64,000 nucleotides of DNA from Aliidiomarina sedimenti. Lineage in GTDB: Bacteria > Pseudomonadota > Gammaproteobacteria > Enterobacterales > Alteromonadaceae. This document shows positions 49,543-58,636 of the stretch, in pieces. The DNA lies in NCBI RefSeq assembly GCF_003986955.1, contig NZ_PIPN01000001.1:372001-436000 (forward strand). The letters run 5' to 3'. The notes below the pieces were generated by a model. That model did no database searches. It saw nothing but the letters and a program-made list of their open reading frames with translations, and was not told the DNA's origin. Each line of letters begins with the position of its first letter. Within the stretch, counting starts at the first letter, position 1. Position numbers and translations under genes: made by a program.

Positions 49543-51012
49543 TTAGGAATAGGCCTCCTGGCGACTCTGGTTATCACTTAAACGTAGGATTTTGAAATTA
49601 GTGAAGGCGAAAATCATCGCTATCAATGGCGTCAGGTAAAGGAAGAATGCAAACGGTGCGTAGGTTAACGGGAACACACCTAGCACTGCAAACATATAGG
49701 CACCACAGGTGTTCCATGGAATCAATGCGGAGGTAATGGTACCGCTGTCTTCCAGGGTACGTGACAGGACCCGGGGGTCGAGATCACGATTTGCATACTC
49801 TTCACGGAACATCCGTCCCGGCAGAACAATCGCCATATACTGATCGGCGGTCAGCAGATTCACACCGAAGCAGGTAAACAAGGTGGCCGTAATTAAGCCC
49901 CCTGTTGAATGAACAACTTTTAACAACCCTTTCAACAGCTGACGCAATAACCCGGTGCATTCCATAACAGCGCCAAACGTCATTGCGGTAAGAATCAGCC
50001 AGACGGTGTTGAGCATGCTGACCATACCGCCGCCACTAAGCAGCGATTCCAAATCCGGGTTGTCGGTACTGACCCGGGTCCCGTCGAACAGGGCCACCCA
50101 AACTGCACCAATAGGCCCTAACCAGCTGCCTTCTACGGATTCCGGCACCAGCGTTGCGACCACATCGGGCTGAAAGATAATCGCCCAGAGCCCCCCGAGT
50201 AGGGCTCCGATAAAAATAGTTGGTAATGCCGGCTTTTTCATCACCGCAAGGGTAAATAAGATCGCCAACGGCACCAGCATCAAAATATTAATATTGAAAA
50301 TAGAGAGCAGCTCATTCTGCATCACTTCAAGGCTTTGCAAATTGGCGCTGGCAGAGCTGGTAAAGCCGATGAAAGTAAACAAAAGCAGCGAGATAACGAA
50401 GGCCGGTACTGCGGTTAGTGTCATATAACGAATGTGGGCAAAAAGCTCGCTTCCGGAAACCGCCGGCGCCAGGTTAGTGGTGTCTGACAGGGGCGACATT
50501 TTGTCACCGAAATAGGCGCCGGAAACTACCGCACCGGCAGCAATCGCTATATTCAGCTCCATTCCAGTGGCAACGCCGATTAACGCCACACCAATGGTCG
50601 CCGCCGTGGTCCAGGAACTACCAATGGATATCGCCACAATGGCACAAATCAGACAACTGGCCGCATAGAACCAACTTGGGCTGAGCAGTTCGAGACCGTA
50701 ATAAATCAAGGTGGGGACGATCCCAGACAGCAACCAGGTACCAATCAGTGAACCAACCATGAGGATAATAAGGATGGCACCCAGGGCTACCGAGATCCCC
50801 TTGGTAATGCCCTCTTCGATCTGCTCCCAGCTGTAACCATTGCTAAACGCGACAATACACGCCAGTGCGGCTGCGGTTAACAGTGCCAGTTGATTGGGTC
50901 CGTACGATGAATCGGCACCAAACATAAAAACCGATGTCGCCAGCATGACGATAAGTGCTATCAGTGGCGTCGCAGCCTGTATGTAAGTTGGCTTTTTAAT
51001 TGAATCCGACAT
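49543..51012 (-). CDS. NhaC-family Na+/H+ antiporter
   Basis: The 489-residue protein has about 11-12 membrane segments. The conserved Asp-containing motif FGDKMSPLSDTTNLAPAVSG (residues about 168-187) and the later LLTADQYMAIVLPGRMF mark the NhaC branch. Members exchange Na+ for H+, or malate/lactate for ions, so the true substrate is open. It lies 17 bases after the NSS transporter gene and directly abuts pepN. Confidence 0.88.
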   Translation of the reverse strand: MSDSIKKPTYIQAATPLIALIVMLATSVFMFGADSSYGPNQLALLTAAALACIVAFSNGYSWEQIEEGITKGISVALGAILIILMVGSLIGTWLLSGIVPTLIYYGLELLSPSWFYAASCLICAIVAISIGSSWTTAATIGVALIGVATGMELNIAIAAGAVVSGAYFGDKMSPLSDTTNLAPAVSGSELFAHIRYMTLTAVPAFVISLLLFTFIGFTSSASANLQSLEVMQNELLSIFNINILMLVPLAILFTLAVMKKPALPTIFIGALLGGLWAIIFQPDVVATLVPESVEGSWLGPIGAVWVALFDGTRVSTDNPDLESLLSGGGMVSMLNTVWLILTAMTFGAVMECTGLLRQLLKGLLKVVHSTGGLITATLFTCFGVNLLTADQYMAIVLPGRMFREEYANRDLDPRVLSRTLEDSGTITSALIPWNTCGAYMFAVLGVFPLTYAPFAFFLYLTPLIAMIFAFTNFKILRLSDNQSRQEAYS

Positions 51013-51029
51013 CTGAAATTATTCCTGAG

Positions 51030-52418
51030 TTAAAAAGTAAGCACGCCGATAAGTTGCAAAAAGACCAGAGTAATAGCGACCGGTGCCACATACCGCACCG
51101 CGAAACGCCAAAGCCTGAATACCTTTGTGCTGGTGTTAAGTTCTTCGCGCATGTAACGGGACTCTATCGCCCAACCTGTAAATAATGCCACCGCCAGGCC
51201 GCCCAGCGGCAACATAATATTAGACGTCAGATGGTCGATGACATGAAACAAGGTCGGCGTTTCTTTGCCCATGAAGGCCCAGTCGACCTGAGCCCACCCT
51301 GCACCGGCAAACGAGTATATGGTCATCAGGCTGAAAGTAAACAGGATCACACAGGAACCTGCGGCAGCCTGCCACCGCGTTACGGCAAACCGCTCCACCA
51401 CAAAAGCTGCAATCGACTCGATCATAGAGATGGCAGAGGTAAAGGCCGCTAACAATAGCATAATGAAGAAAACCGTGCCGACGAAGGCGCCGCCCGGCAT
51501 GGTTGCAAAGGCAAGCGGCAAGGTCTGGAAAATTAGCCCTGGCCCCTCGCCCGGGGTCAGTCCGTAACCAAAAACCAGTGGGAATATAGCCAGACCGGCA
51601 ATGATAGCAACTAAAGTGTCAGCGACCGCAATCCAGATCGAAGTCGACACTATGGAGGTCTTTTTCGGCAGGTAGGCGCCATACATAATCATCACCCCCG
51701 AGGCCAGGCTGAGGGTGAAAAAGGCATGTCCGAGCGCAATCAGTACACTGTTTACGGTCAGTTGACTAAAATCCGGCTTGAAAATGAAGTTTAGGGCTGA
51801 GCCTAAGTCACCCACGTTGGCCGAATAGATAGCGATGCCAATCAACAGCAGCAGCAACATCGGCATTAACCACTTTACGCTACGCTCAAGGCCATGTTTA
51901 AAGCCTTTGCCGACAATCACCGCCGTCGCGAAAATCAGTAACGCAGTAAACAGCAGCATCTCGCCAGCTGAGGCAGTCATCTGCTCGTAAATGCCGTTAA
52001 TAAGCTCGGCTGAGGGGCGATCGAAGGTGCCCTGGGCACTTTTGACTACATACGAAAACGCCCACGAGGCTATCACCACATAAAAGGTGAGAATTAAAAA
52101 GCCAGCAAGCATGGTAGCCCAACCGGTTAGTTGCCACGACCAGTGGCGGCCGGACTCGACTGCCAGCTTACGTGCCGCATACCCCGGGGAGTTGCGCCCA
52201 CGCCGACCAATCAGAAGTTCACCGATTAGGACAGGTATACCCAGTGCGAAAATACATAGCAGATAAACGAGAACAAAGGCACCACCGCCGTTCTCGCCCA
52301 TGATGTAGGGAAATTTCCAGATATTGCCTAAACCAACCGCGGCGGCGGTGGCTGCCAGCACGAATGAAAGACGACTACTCCAGCGTTGACTGGTGGCGGG
52401 TCTTGTTGGTGTTGTCAT
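51030..52418 (-). CDS. Neurotransmitter:sodium symporter (NSS) family transporter
   Basis: The 462-residue protein has 11-12 membrane segments and the LeuT-type start RLSFVLAATAAAVGLGNIWK, which holds the Na+ sites, with FPYIMGENGGGAFVLVYLL next. It imports an amino acid or related compound with Na+; the substrate cannot be told from sequence. It precedes the NhaC-type gene by 17 bases, so Na+ entry and extrusion may be co-expressed. Confidence 0.9.
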   Translation of the reverse strand: MTTPTRPATSQRWSSRLSFVLAATAAAVGLGNIWKFPYIMGENGGGAFVLVYLLCIFALGIPVLIGELLIGRRGRNSPGYAARKLAVESGRHWSWQLTGWATMLAGFLILTFYVVIASWAFSYVVKSAQGTFDRPSAELINGIYEQMTASAGEMLLFTALLIFATAVIVGKGFKHGLERSVKWLMPMLLLLLIGIAIYSANVGDLGSALNFIFKPDFSQLTVNSVLIALGHAFFTLSLASGVMIMYGAYLPKKTSIVSTSIWIAVADTLVAIIAGLAIFPLVFGYGLTPGEGPGLIFQTLPLAFATMPGGAFVGTVFFIMLLLAAFTSAISMIESIAAFVVERFAVTRWQAAAGSCVILFTFSLMTIYSFAGAGWAQVDWAFMGKETPTLFHVIDHLTSNIMLPLGGLAVALFTGWAIESRYMREELNTSTKVFRLWRFAVRYVAPVAITLVFLQLIGVLTF

Positions 52419-52475
52419 GAGAGACCTTTAACGGTTCTTGTTCTTATTGTGACTGACCGGTGTCAGAAACAAGTA

Positions 52476-52504
52476 AGCGGGCCTCGCGTCACCACGGGCC
52501 CGCT
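52476..52504 (-). terminator. Hairpin after prc
   Basis: AGCGGGCC and GGCCCGCT pair around a 13-base loop in the 99-base gap after prc. On the minus strand TTACTTGTTTC follows, moderately T-rich. It likely ends the proQ-prc transcript. Confidence 0.65.
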
Positions 52505-52517
52505 CAATATTCACAGG

Positions 52518-54557
52518 TTAGCTATCTTGCTTGTGGGCTTCGATAAAGTCTATAGCGATGCGTAGCGTCTCCTGCAAATACGGATCTGCTTCGCGGTAAC
52601 GCTCATCGGCATCTTCCGCTGCCTCGACAGGCTCTTTGCCGGCCCGCTGCAAACGTTCGTTAATCCGCTGCAAACGGCGTTCGCTGTCGGCATCCGACTC
52701 GGCTTCACGTTCACTTTGCACTAAAGACACATAGTCGCGGTCCCGGCGCTCACGAAAACGCTCGATATCATCCAGCACATATGCAAATTCCGGGTCATCC
52801 ACAATACGGCCGTCATGGCGTTGCTGTAACTGGGTCAGCATGTCGTCATTCAGCCAGTCAAACCGCTGGTACTCAACTGAATCAATTTGATCCCAGGGTA
52901 AGGCATTGTCCGCGCGGCTTTCACCGAATTCATCCGGCTCCAGTGCAGACGGGAATAAGATATCAGGCATTACTCCCCGGTGCTGCGTGCTGCCACCGTC
53001 AATTCGGTAGAATTTGGCAATCGTGTACTGAATGCTGCCAAGCGGGTTGGAATAAAAATCAAAGCGGCGTTGCAACGGACGGTGTTGCTGGACCGTTCCT
53101 TTACCAAAGGTTGGCTCGCCCACTATCAGGCCACGATTGTAGTCTTGAATGGCTGCGGCGAAAATTTCCGACGCTGAAGCGCTAAAGCGATCAACCAGTA
53201 CCACTAACGGGCCGTCGTAATACGCCTGGCCATCGTCGTCGCCATTGACTTCAACCCGGCCACTGCTATCGCGTACCTGAACCACAGGCCCTTGCTCGAT
53301 AAACAGCCCGGTCAGGTAAATCGATTCGCTCAGGGAACCACCGCCGTTGCCACGCAGGTCAACCACTATCCCTTCGACGTCTTCTTCTTTCAGCTCACTG
53401 ATAAGGGTACGAACGTCCTCGGATAAATTATTGTAGAAGCCTGGAATTTCGATGATACCCATACGGCGGCCGGCATAAGCGCCGTCTTCCATGGTTTCCA
53501 CTTCAGCTTTTGCTTCGCGGTCTTCCAGGCGTACTTTATCCCGAACAATCTCAACTGTCTCTGGCGTGCCGCCGGAACCCTCGCTCTCTTTCAAAACCTG
53601 CAAGCGAACGGTGCTACCTTTCGGCCCGGTAATTAAATCAACTACGTCATCAAGTCGCCAGCCGATAACATCGACAAATTCTTTGTCGCCCTGGGCGACA
53701 GCAATAATACGATCATCCGGTGCCAACATGCCGGTTTGGTCGGCCGGGCCGCCGGGTACCAGTGAGCGGATAACGGTATAGTCATATTCCGCCTGCAGGA
53801 CGGCGCCAATACCTTCCAGTTGCAAGTTCATATTCTGCTGGAATCGTTCGGCATTACGTGGCGACAAATAGCTGGTGTGCGCTTCAACACTGCGTGCAAA
53901 GGCATTCATGACGGTCTGGAAAGCGTCTTCACTTTGTGACTGCGTTAAACGCTGAATCGCACTTTGATAGCGACGTTCCAGGTTATCAATAATTTCCTCC
54001 GTCTCGCGACCTGCCATGGCAAGATTCAGCGCGTCATTCTTTAACCGTTGCTGCCAAATCTCATCCAGTTCATCTTCGCTTTCTGGCCAGGCTTCTTCTG
54101 TACGGTCGTAATAATAACGCTCCCCTTCAACTTCAAAGTCGAACTCTGCGTCGTCGAGCAGTTCCAGTGCGTACGAATAGCGTTCATAACGGCGTTCCAG
54201 GCTAAGCTGATAAATCTCGTACGGGACCTCAAGTTCGCCTTCCTGCAGATAGTTATGGAACTGCCCTTTTGCGTCAGCAAACTGATCAATGTCAGATTGC
54301 AAAAAGAACATACGGTTGTAATCCAGTTGGTCGAAATAACGCTCAAAGACCTGCTCGCTCATCGACTCGTCCAGATCCACCCGTGAATAATGGTAACGGG
54401 TAAAATAGGAAGAAATACGCTTGCTCGCCGTTACATGCTGAGACTCAGCGGCCAGCGTTGGCAAATCATCCAGCGTGTAGTTCGGAGAAATGGCAAAGCT
54501 TAACGGCGCAACCAAAAGGCTACTGAGGATCAGGCTTCGTAACAATGGCTTACTCAT
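52518..54557 (-). CDS. prc: Tail-specific (C-terminal processing) protease Prc
   Basis: The 679-residue periplasmic protease has a signal peptide (cleavage near LSFA-ISPNY) and a PDZ domain around residues 240-330. The S41 catalytic dyad is Ser461 and Lys486 (FSASASEIF and PTFGKGTVQ), 25 residues apart as in E. coli Prc. It trims C-termini, for example of FtsI and murein enzymes. RBS AGGAG supports the start. It lies downstream of proQ, the same pairing as in E. coli. Confidence 0.95.
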   Translation of the reverse strand: MSKPLLRSLILSSLLVAPLSFAISPNYTLDDLPTLAAESQHVTASKRISSYFTRYHYSRVDLDESMSEQVFERYFDQLDYNRMFFLQSDIDQFADAKGQFHNYLQEGELEVPYEIYQLSLERRYERYSYALELLDDAEFDFEVEGERYYYDRTEEAWPESEDELDEIWQQRLKNDALNLAMAGRETEEIIDNLERRYQSAIQRLTQSQSEDAFQTVMNAFARSVEAHTSYLSPRNAERFQQNMNLQLEGIGAVLQAEYDYTVIRSLVPGGPADQTGMLAPDDRIIAVAQGDKEFVDVIGWRLDDVVDLITGPKGSTVRLQVLKESEGSGGTPETVEIVRDKVRLEDREAKAEVETMEDGAYAGRRMGIIEIPGFYNNLSEDVRTLISELKEEDVEGIVVDLRGNGGGSLSESIYLTGLFIEQGPVVQVRDSSGRVEVNGDDDGQAYYDGPLVVLVDRFSASASEIFAAAIQDYNRGLIVGEPTFGKGTVQQHRPLQRRFDFYSNPLGSIQYTIAKFYRIDGGSTQHRGVMPDILFPSALEPDEFGESRADNALPWDQIDSVEYQRFDWLNDDMLTQLQQRHDGRIVDDPEFAYVLDDIERFRERRDRDYVSLVQSEREAESDADSERRLQRINERLQRAGKEPVEAAEDADERYREADPYLQETLRIAIDFIEAHKQDS

Positions 54558-54567
54558 GCATAAACTC

Positions 54568-55248
54568 CTAAGATTCGGTAAACAGGTTCTCAGCTTTAAC
54601 TTTTACAGTGATGCCTGACACCAACTGTACCTGCACTTCTGACTTCTCAATCGCGGTAACAGTTCCCGCCATAGGCGATTGTCCCAGTTTAACCTGCACC
54701 GATTGCCCCACTTTAATGGCATCGTCAGCCAGTGGCGCTAATTTAATATCGGCTTTTGCAGCAGTGGCTTTACCTTTGCTATTGCTGCGCGACTTGCCAG
54801 CAGTCGCCGCGCGTTTCGCTGCGGGGCGCTTAGCCGCTGATTTGGTTGTTTTGTCACCCGGCTCTTTCGCTGCGTGCTCGGCTTTACGCTTTTCAACCCG
54901 CTTTTCGGCTGCGCGGGCTTTAGACTCAGCCAGTTCTTCCTGCGCATGTTTGGCATGGTCTTCTTCTACAATACCTGCCGCAGCGCCATCCAGATCAACC
55001 CGTTCGGTGCCGGCAGTGACACAGCGCAGATAGCGCCATGAATTGGTGTACTGGCGAAGCGCGCCACGCAACCGCGTTTTGCTAACCTTAGGGTCATCTT
55101 CCATACGACTCGCCAGGTCTTCAAAAATACCTATTTTTAAAGGCTTAGCTTCACCAGCGACACTAAAACACTGGGGGAATTGTTCTGCCAAATAAGCGAT
55201 AACCGCTTTGCTTGTTGGCAATTTCTCGGTAGTTTGCTGGTTTTCCAT
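54568..55248 (-). CDS. proQ: RNA chaperone ProQ
   Basis: The 226-residue protein has an N-terminal FinO-like RNA-binding domain (residues about 5-115, with FPQCFSVAGEAKPLKIGIF and TRLRGALRQYTNSWRYL). A linker rich in Lys, Ala and Arg follows (about 115-170), then a C-terminal Tudor-like domain (GQSVQVKLGQSPMAGTVTAI onward). It binds 3' ends of mRNAs and small RNAs genome-wide. It precedes prc by ten bases and follows the small acidic gene by 13 bases. Confidence 0.96.
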   Translation of the reverse strand: MENQQTTEKLPTSKAVIAYLAEQFPQCFSVAGEAKPLKIGIFEDLASRMEDDPKVSKTRLRGALRQYTNSWRYLRCVTAGTERVDLDGAAAGIVEEDHAKHAQEELAESKARAAEKRVEKRKAEHAAKEPGDKTTKSAAKRPAAKRAATAGKSRSNSKGKATAAKADIKLAPLADDAIKVGQSVQVKLGQSPMAGTVTAIEKSEVQVQLVSGITVKVKAENLFTES

Positions 55249-55261
55249 GTACTAAACCTTG

Positions 55262-55570
55262 TTACTCATCATCAGGGGTTTCGTTGTCTTCATCACGCTG
55301 CTGCTCCATGCGCCGCGCAACACTAAAAACATAATCGTCTATTTCGTCACTTTCCAGTTCGGTCAGTGCTGGTTCACGGAACCAGATAAAGCAAAGCTCT
55401 TCTATCAACTCAATTATCTGAGCGTGGGTCCATTCGCGCGACTCACCTTGCGCCACAGCACAATGCAACATGCCGTTCAGCTGGTCAGCAGCTAACTCTG
55501 CCTCTTCTTCAAACTCATCCATATCGGCCACCGTGACCAGATACGGGTGAACTACAAACTCATCTAACAT
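55262..55570 (-). CDS. Small acidic protein of unknown function
   Basis: I do not recognise a family. From the ATG at 55570 the product has 102 residues, very acidic (DEFEEEAELAADQL, EPALTELESDEIDDYVF, DEDNETPDDE at the end). A helix-rich centre holds HAQIIELIEELCFIWF. There is no signal peptide. The start overlaps the msrC stop by 11 bases and proQ follows after 13 bases, so the gene probably belongs to the yeaC-msrC-this gene-proQ-prc series. It could act in nucleic-acid mimicry or bind a basic partner such as ProQ, but this is only a guess. Confidence 0.75.
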   Translation of the reverse strand: MLDEFVVHPYLVTVADMDEFEEEAELAADQLNGMLHCAVAQGESREWTHAQIIELIEELCFIWFREPALTELESDEIDDYVFSVARRMEQQRDEDNETPDDE

Positions 55571-56042
55571 ACGCCGCCCAGTTAAGTCCCTGAATGACTG
55601 GCAATAATGCCTCAAGACCTTGTTGGTCTTCGGCGCTAAAGCGGTCCAGTGAGGGGCTGTCGATATCAAGTACCGCGACCACCTGCCCTGACACTTCGAT
55701 CGGTAGCACAATTTCTGAGTTGCTCGCGGCGTCACAGGCTATGTGGCCAGCAAAGGCATGAACATCAGCAATTCGTTGGGTCGTCTGTTGCGCCGCCGCG
55801 GTGCCACAAACACCTTTGCCAATGGCAATGCGGACACAGGCAACTTTACCCTGGAAAGGACCTAATACCAGCTCGTCAGCACTGTCAGCCAGATAGAATC
55901 CAACCCAGTTAATATCATCCAGATTGTCATTCAATAATGCGCTTAGATTTGCCAGGTTGGCAATTAGATCAGGTTCGTCACTGACAATGGCCTTGGCTTG
56001 TTCAACGAGTAAAGGGTAATCAGGGGTTGAATAGCTATTCAC
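55560..56042 (-). CDS. msrC: Free methionine-(R)-sulfoxide reductase MsrC
   Basis: The 160-residue GAF-domain protein carries Cys69, Cys79 and Cys103 with the same spacing (10 and 24) as Cys84, Cys94 and Cys118 of E. coli MsrC (YebR). The motif INWVGFYLAD and the ending SPSLDRFSAEDQQGLE are typical. It reduces free methionine-R-sulfoxide. The start is GTG and overlaps the yeaC stop by four bases. Confidence 0.93.
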   Translation of the reverse strand: MNSYSTPDYPLLVEQAKAIVSDEPDLIANLANLSALLNDNLDDINWVGFYLADSADELVLGPFQGKVACVRIAIGKGVCGTAAAQQTTQRIADVHAFAGHIACDAASNSEIVLPIEVSGQVVAVLDIDSPSLDRFSAEDQQGLEALLPVIQGLNWAAYVR

Positions 56043-56335
56043 GTTTTATCAGACTCCGGGGTCTCAGGCTGGATACTAAAGCGGGTAATTTCCTGCTCTC
56101 GTTCACGCCGCATTTCTGCTTTCGATTTACTAATAAACTGACCATCTTTGCCAATAGAAAAAGGCTCGGTCTGGTCTAAATGACGGGCCTGGTACATCAT
56201 CACCAGGCTCAGACTGTCTTCACGCTGCTGCTCCGTTAATGGATTTCCGTCCGGCCAGCGGCCTGTTTCTACCGCTTCGCGCAAGCGCAGGTAAAGCGCG
56301 TCTGACATATTTTCAATAAGTTGTTCGGGTTGCAT
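56039..56335 (-). CDS. yeaC: DUF1315 family protein YeaC
   Basis: A 98-residue soluble protein. LREAVETGRWPDGNPLTEQQ and the later LVMMYQARHLDQTEPFSI match the DUF1315 family (E. coli YeaC, 90 residues). Function is unknown. In E. coli yeaC and the msrB-gapA genes are close neighbours; here msrB and gap lie about 5 kb away. The stop overlaps the msrC start, and the zinc-ribbon gene precedes it by five bases. Confidence 0.88.
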   Translation of the reverse strand: MQPEQLIENMSDALYLRLREAVETGRWPDGNPLTEQQREDSLSLVMMYQARHLDQTEPFSIGKDGQFISKSKAEMRREREQEITRFSIQPETPESDKT

Positions 56336-56340
56336 CAGGC

Positions 56341-56673
56341 CTACTTCCGTCGCGTATTTAACAATCGTACACGGTTGACAATATACCAGATAAAGCCAAT
56401 CGCCATTAGACCAATTGAAATCTGAGACTGCCAGGTCGGATCAGGCGAGGTTTCATCGCGAAAATAAAACAACCCTCCAATGCCGACTACAAACACCAGC
56501 ATTGCCAACATACTCTGTGCCGTCAGCTTATTGATATAATCAGCGCGGGCGCGACGACGCTTTCGCTCCAGCGTATTTGCATCAAGACCATCTACGACAA
56601 ATCCGCAATGCTCACACACCGCGGCCTTATCGGACATTTTCTTATTGCACTCGGGACAATTCACAATTGCCAT
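56341..56673 (-). CDS. Zinc-ribbon membrane protein
   Basis: The ATG at 56673 has AGGAG six bases upstream; an adjoining GTG is less good. The 110-residue product has an N-terminal zinc ribbon with four cysteines (CPECNKKM near residues 6-13 and CEHCGF near 20-25). Two membrane helices follow near residues 53-70 and 83-101. Its function is unknown. It leads the series with yeaC and msrC. Confidence 0.82.
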   Translation of the reverse strand: MAIVNCPECNKKMSDKAAVCEHCGFVVDGLDANTLERKRRRARADYINKLTAQSMLAMLVFVVGIGGLFYFRDETSPDPTWQSQISIGLMAIGFIWYIVNRVRLLNTRRK

Positions 56674-56773
56674 CACCCACTCCTAGCCTGTTACTTCTCT
56701 ACGACCTTACTACTGTTACATTGTGCCATAAGCCACAATATCAAGGTAGCCATTAACGTGAACAGCCAGCAAA

Positions 56774-56816
56774 ACAAAAAAACAGCAACAAGTCAGCACG
56801 TCAACCTGTTGCTGTT
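56774..56816 (-). terminator. Terminator after the alanine:cation symporter gene
   Basis: On the minus strand AACAGCAACA and TGTTGCTGTT form a perfect 10-base stem with a 16-base loop, followed by a T-run (from the A-rich 56771-56780). Confidence 0.8.
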
Positions 56817-56834
56817 CTATCACAGTACGCTTGC

Positions 56835-58511
56835 CTAGTCTTTCGAATCAGGCAGTTTGTGCTGGTTTTCAGCCCAGTATTTATCCACTGTCTCTTTCAT
56901 CTCGCGACGCATCAGCATGATCCCAAGCAGGTTAGGCAAGGTCATCAGGACAATCGCCACCGCCGCAATCTTCCAGATCAGGGTGGTATCGGCAATCGCG
57001 GCAATGAAAAAGCCTGCTACATAAATCACCCGGTATGGCATCACCGACCGTGGACCAGCCAGGTAAATCATCGCCCTGTCGCCATAGTATGACCACGCAA
57101 TCGCGGTCGAGAAGGCGAACATCAGCAGAGCGACAGCGACAATGTACTGACCGAAGTCACCGAAGAAGCCTCGGGTGAACGCAACCGTGGTTAATGCAGC
57201 TGAGTGAATTAATGACTCTCCAAACACCTGCACGTTATCGCGGGTAAAACGTCCATTTGTAACATCGAGAGTGCCATTGTACGGGGTATCACCACCGATC
57301 AGAATGCTGACATTTTCAGCCACTGAGCGCGCATTCAATATAGTGTAGTTGCCAGGTTCAGGTTCGCCGGCAACGACGTCTATCTGTCCCTCGAACACCT
57401 CAATGGTGTTATCCTGATTATTCAGATAACGCGACAATTCTGCACGGTCAGTGTCAATCTGGTCATCGTAAACACCTGAAATAATCCGCATATCGGAGCG
57501 ATCAAAGTGGTTCTGATGCTTTTCGTGCCACACACCAGAAGCCAGAATAACCAGACCAGTCAGGGTACAGATAAGAATGGTGTCGATAAAGGGTTCCAGA
57601 ATAGAGACCATGCCTTCTTCAGCAGGTTCTTTGGTTCGTGCCGACGCATGCGCAATGGCAGCCGAGCCCTGACCTGCTTCGTTGGAGTAAAGTCCCCGCG
57701 CGACGCCCATATTGAAGGCGTAGGCGAAACTGGCACCGACGAACCCTCCAATTGCCGCTGTGCCGGTAAAGGCGTCAGCGAAGATGGCAATAAACGATGG
57801 AATAATATTGTCGACATTATAAAAAATAACCGCAAACGCACCCAGCACATACAGCACTGACATCAACGGCACAATGCGTGAGGTTACCGCTGCAATACGA
57901 CGAATACCGCCGAGGATAACCAGCGCCAACAGGACGGATAAAACGCCACCAACCCAAATGGTTGGAATACCAAAGGTGGCTTCCATGGCCTGGGCTATAT
58001 TGTTACTTTGCGGCATGTTGCCGGTACCGAATGAACTTAGCACCGTAGCAAGCGCAAAAATCACCGCCAGCCATTTCATATTCAGGCCACGCGACATGTA
58101 ATACATAGGGCCGCCAGCCATGGTGCCATCTTCGGTCTGAACACGGTATTTGTGCGACAGCGTGACCTCAACGAACTTGGTCGTCATGCCGAAAAATGCC
58201 GTCATCCACATCCAGAATAACGCGGCCGGGCCACCGAGGAACAAGGCCAGCGCGACGCCACCAATGTTACCCGTACCGATGGTGCCTGACAGGGCCGTGG
58301 TCAATGCCTGAAAATGAGTGGTGTCGCCCGGATCACGGCTACGATCAAATTTACCGGTAATAACGCGCCACCCATGGGCAAAGAAACGAATCTGAGGGAA
58401 TTTCAGATAAATCGTGAAGAACAGACCTACACCCAGCAGCAGAAACGGGAAGTAAACCGCTCCGCCGAGAACGCTGTTCATCCAGTCCAGCATATTGTTG
58501 ATAAAGTTCAA
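56835..58511 (-). CDS. Alanine/glycine:cation symporter (AGCS family)
   Basis: The 558-residue protein has about ten membrane segments and the AGCS signatures [20 protein letters not shown] and [19 protein letters not shown]. It imports alanine or glycine with Na+ at the inner membrane. It is about 70-100 residues longer than many family members, because an acidic, polar stretch of about 105 residues lies at about 328-436, between two membrane segments. The start is TTG, with AGGGGG six bases upstream; the next ATG six codons later has no ribosome-binding site. Confidence 0.92.
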   Translation of the reverse strand: MNFINNMLDWMNSVLGGAVYFPFLLLGVGLFFTIYLKFPQIRFFAHGWRVITGKFDRSRDPGDTTHFQALTTALSGTIGTGNIGGVALALFLGGPAALFWMWMTAFFGMTTKFVEVTLSHKYRVQTEDGTMAGGPMYYMSRGLNMKWLAVIFALATVLSSFGTGNMPQSNNIAQAMEATFGIPTIWVGGVLSVLLALVILGGIRRIAAVTSRIVPLMSVLYVLGAFAVIFYNVDNIIPSFIAIFADAFTGTAAIGGFVGASFAYAFNMGVARGLYSNEAGQGSAAIAHASARTKEPAEEGMVSILEPFIDTILICTLTGLVILASGVWHEKHQNHFDRSDMRIISGVYDDQIDTDRAELSRYLNNQDNTIEVFEGQIDVVAGEPEPGNYTILNARSVAENVSILIGGDTPYNGTLDVTNGRFTRDNVQVFGESLIHSAALTTVAFTRGFFGDFGQYIVAVALLMFAFSTAIAWSYYGDRAMIYLAGPRSVMPYRVIYVAGFFIAAIADTTLIWKIAAVAIVLMTLPNLLGIMLMRREMKETVDKYWAENQHKLPDSKD

Positions 58512-58577
58512 GGTAGCCCCCTGCTGTTATTATCGTTATTTATTGTTTGTATAAACTGGTTTACGTCATTACGCCAA

Positions 58578-58629
58578 GGGCACTACCAGTAAAGGCCAGG
58601 CGTTTTTGCCCGCCTAAAAAGTAGTGCCC
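58578..58629. repeat. Nested inverted repeat upstream of the AGCS gene
   Basis: GGGCACTAC and GTAGTGCCC pair perfectly over nine bases, 34 bases apart, and enclose a second stem AGGCG/CGCCT around the loop TTTTTGCC. The element lies between the M14 gene and the AGCS gene, just past the M14 stop. It may be a terminator variant, a leader structure or a repeat. Confidence 0.55.
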
Positions 58630-58636
58630 CGACATA

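Noticed and set aside
58578-58629. Integron attC site
   Set aside because: The nested dyad lacks the GTTRRRY and RYYYAAC core sites and no integrase or cassette-like genes are near.
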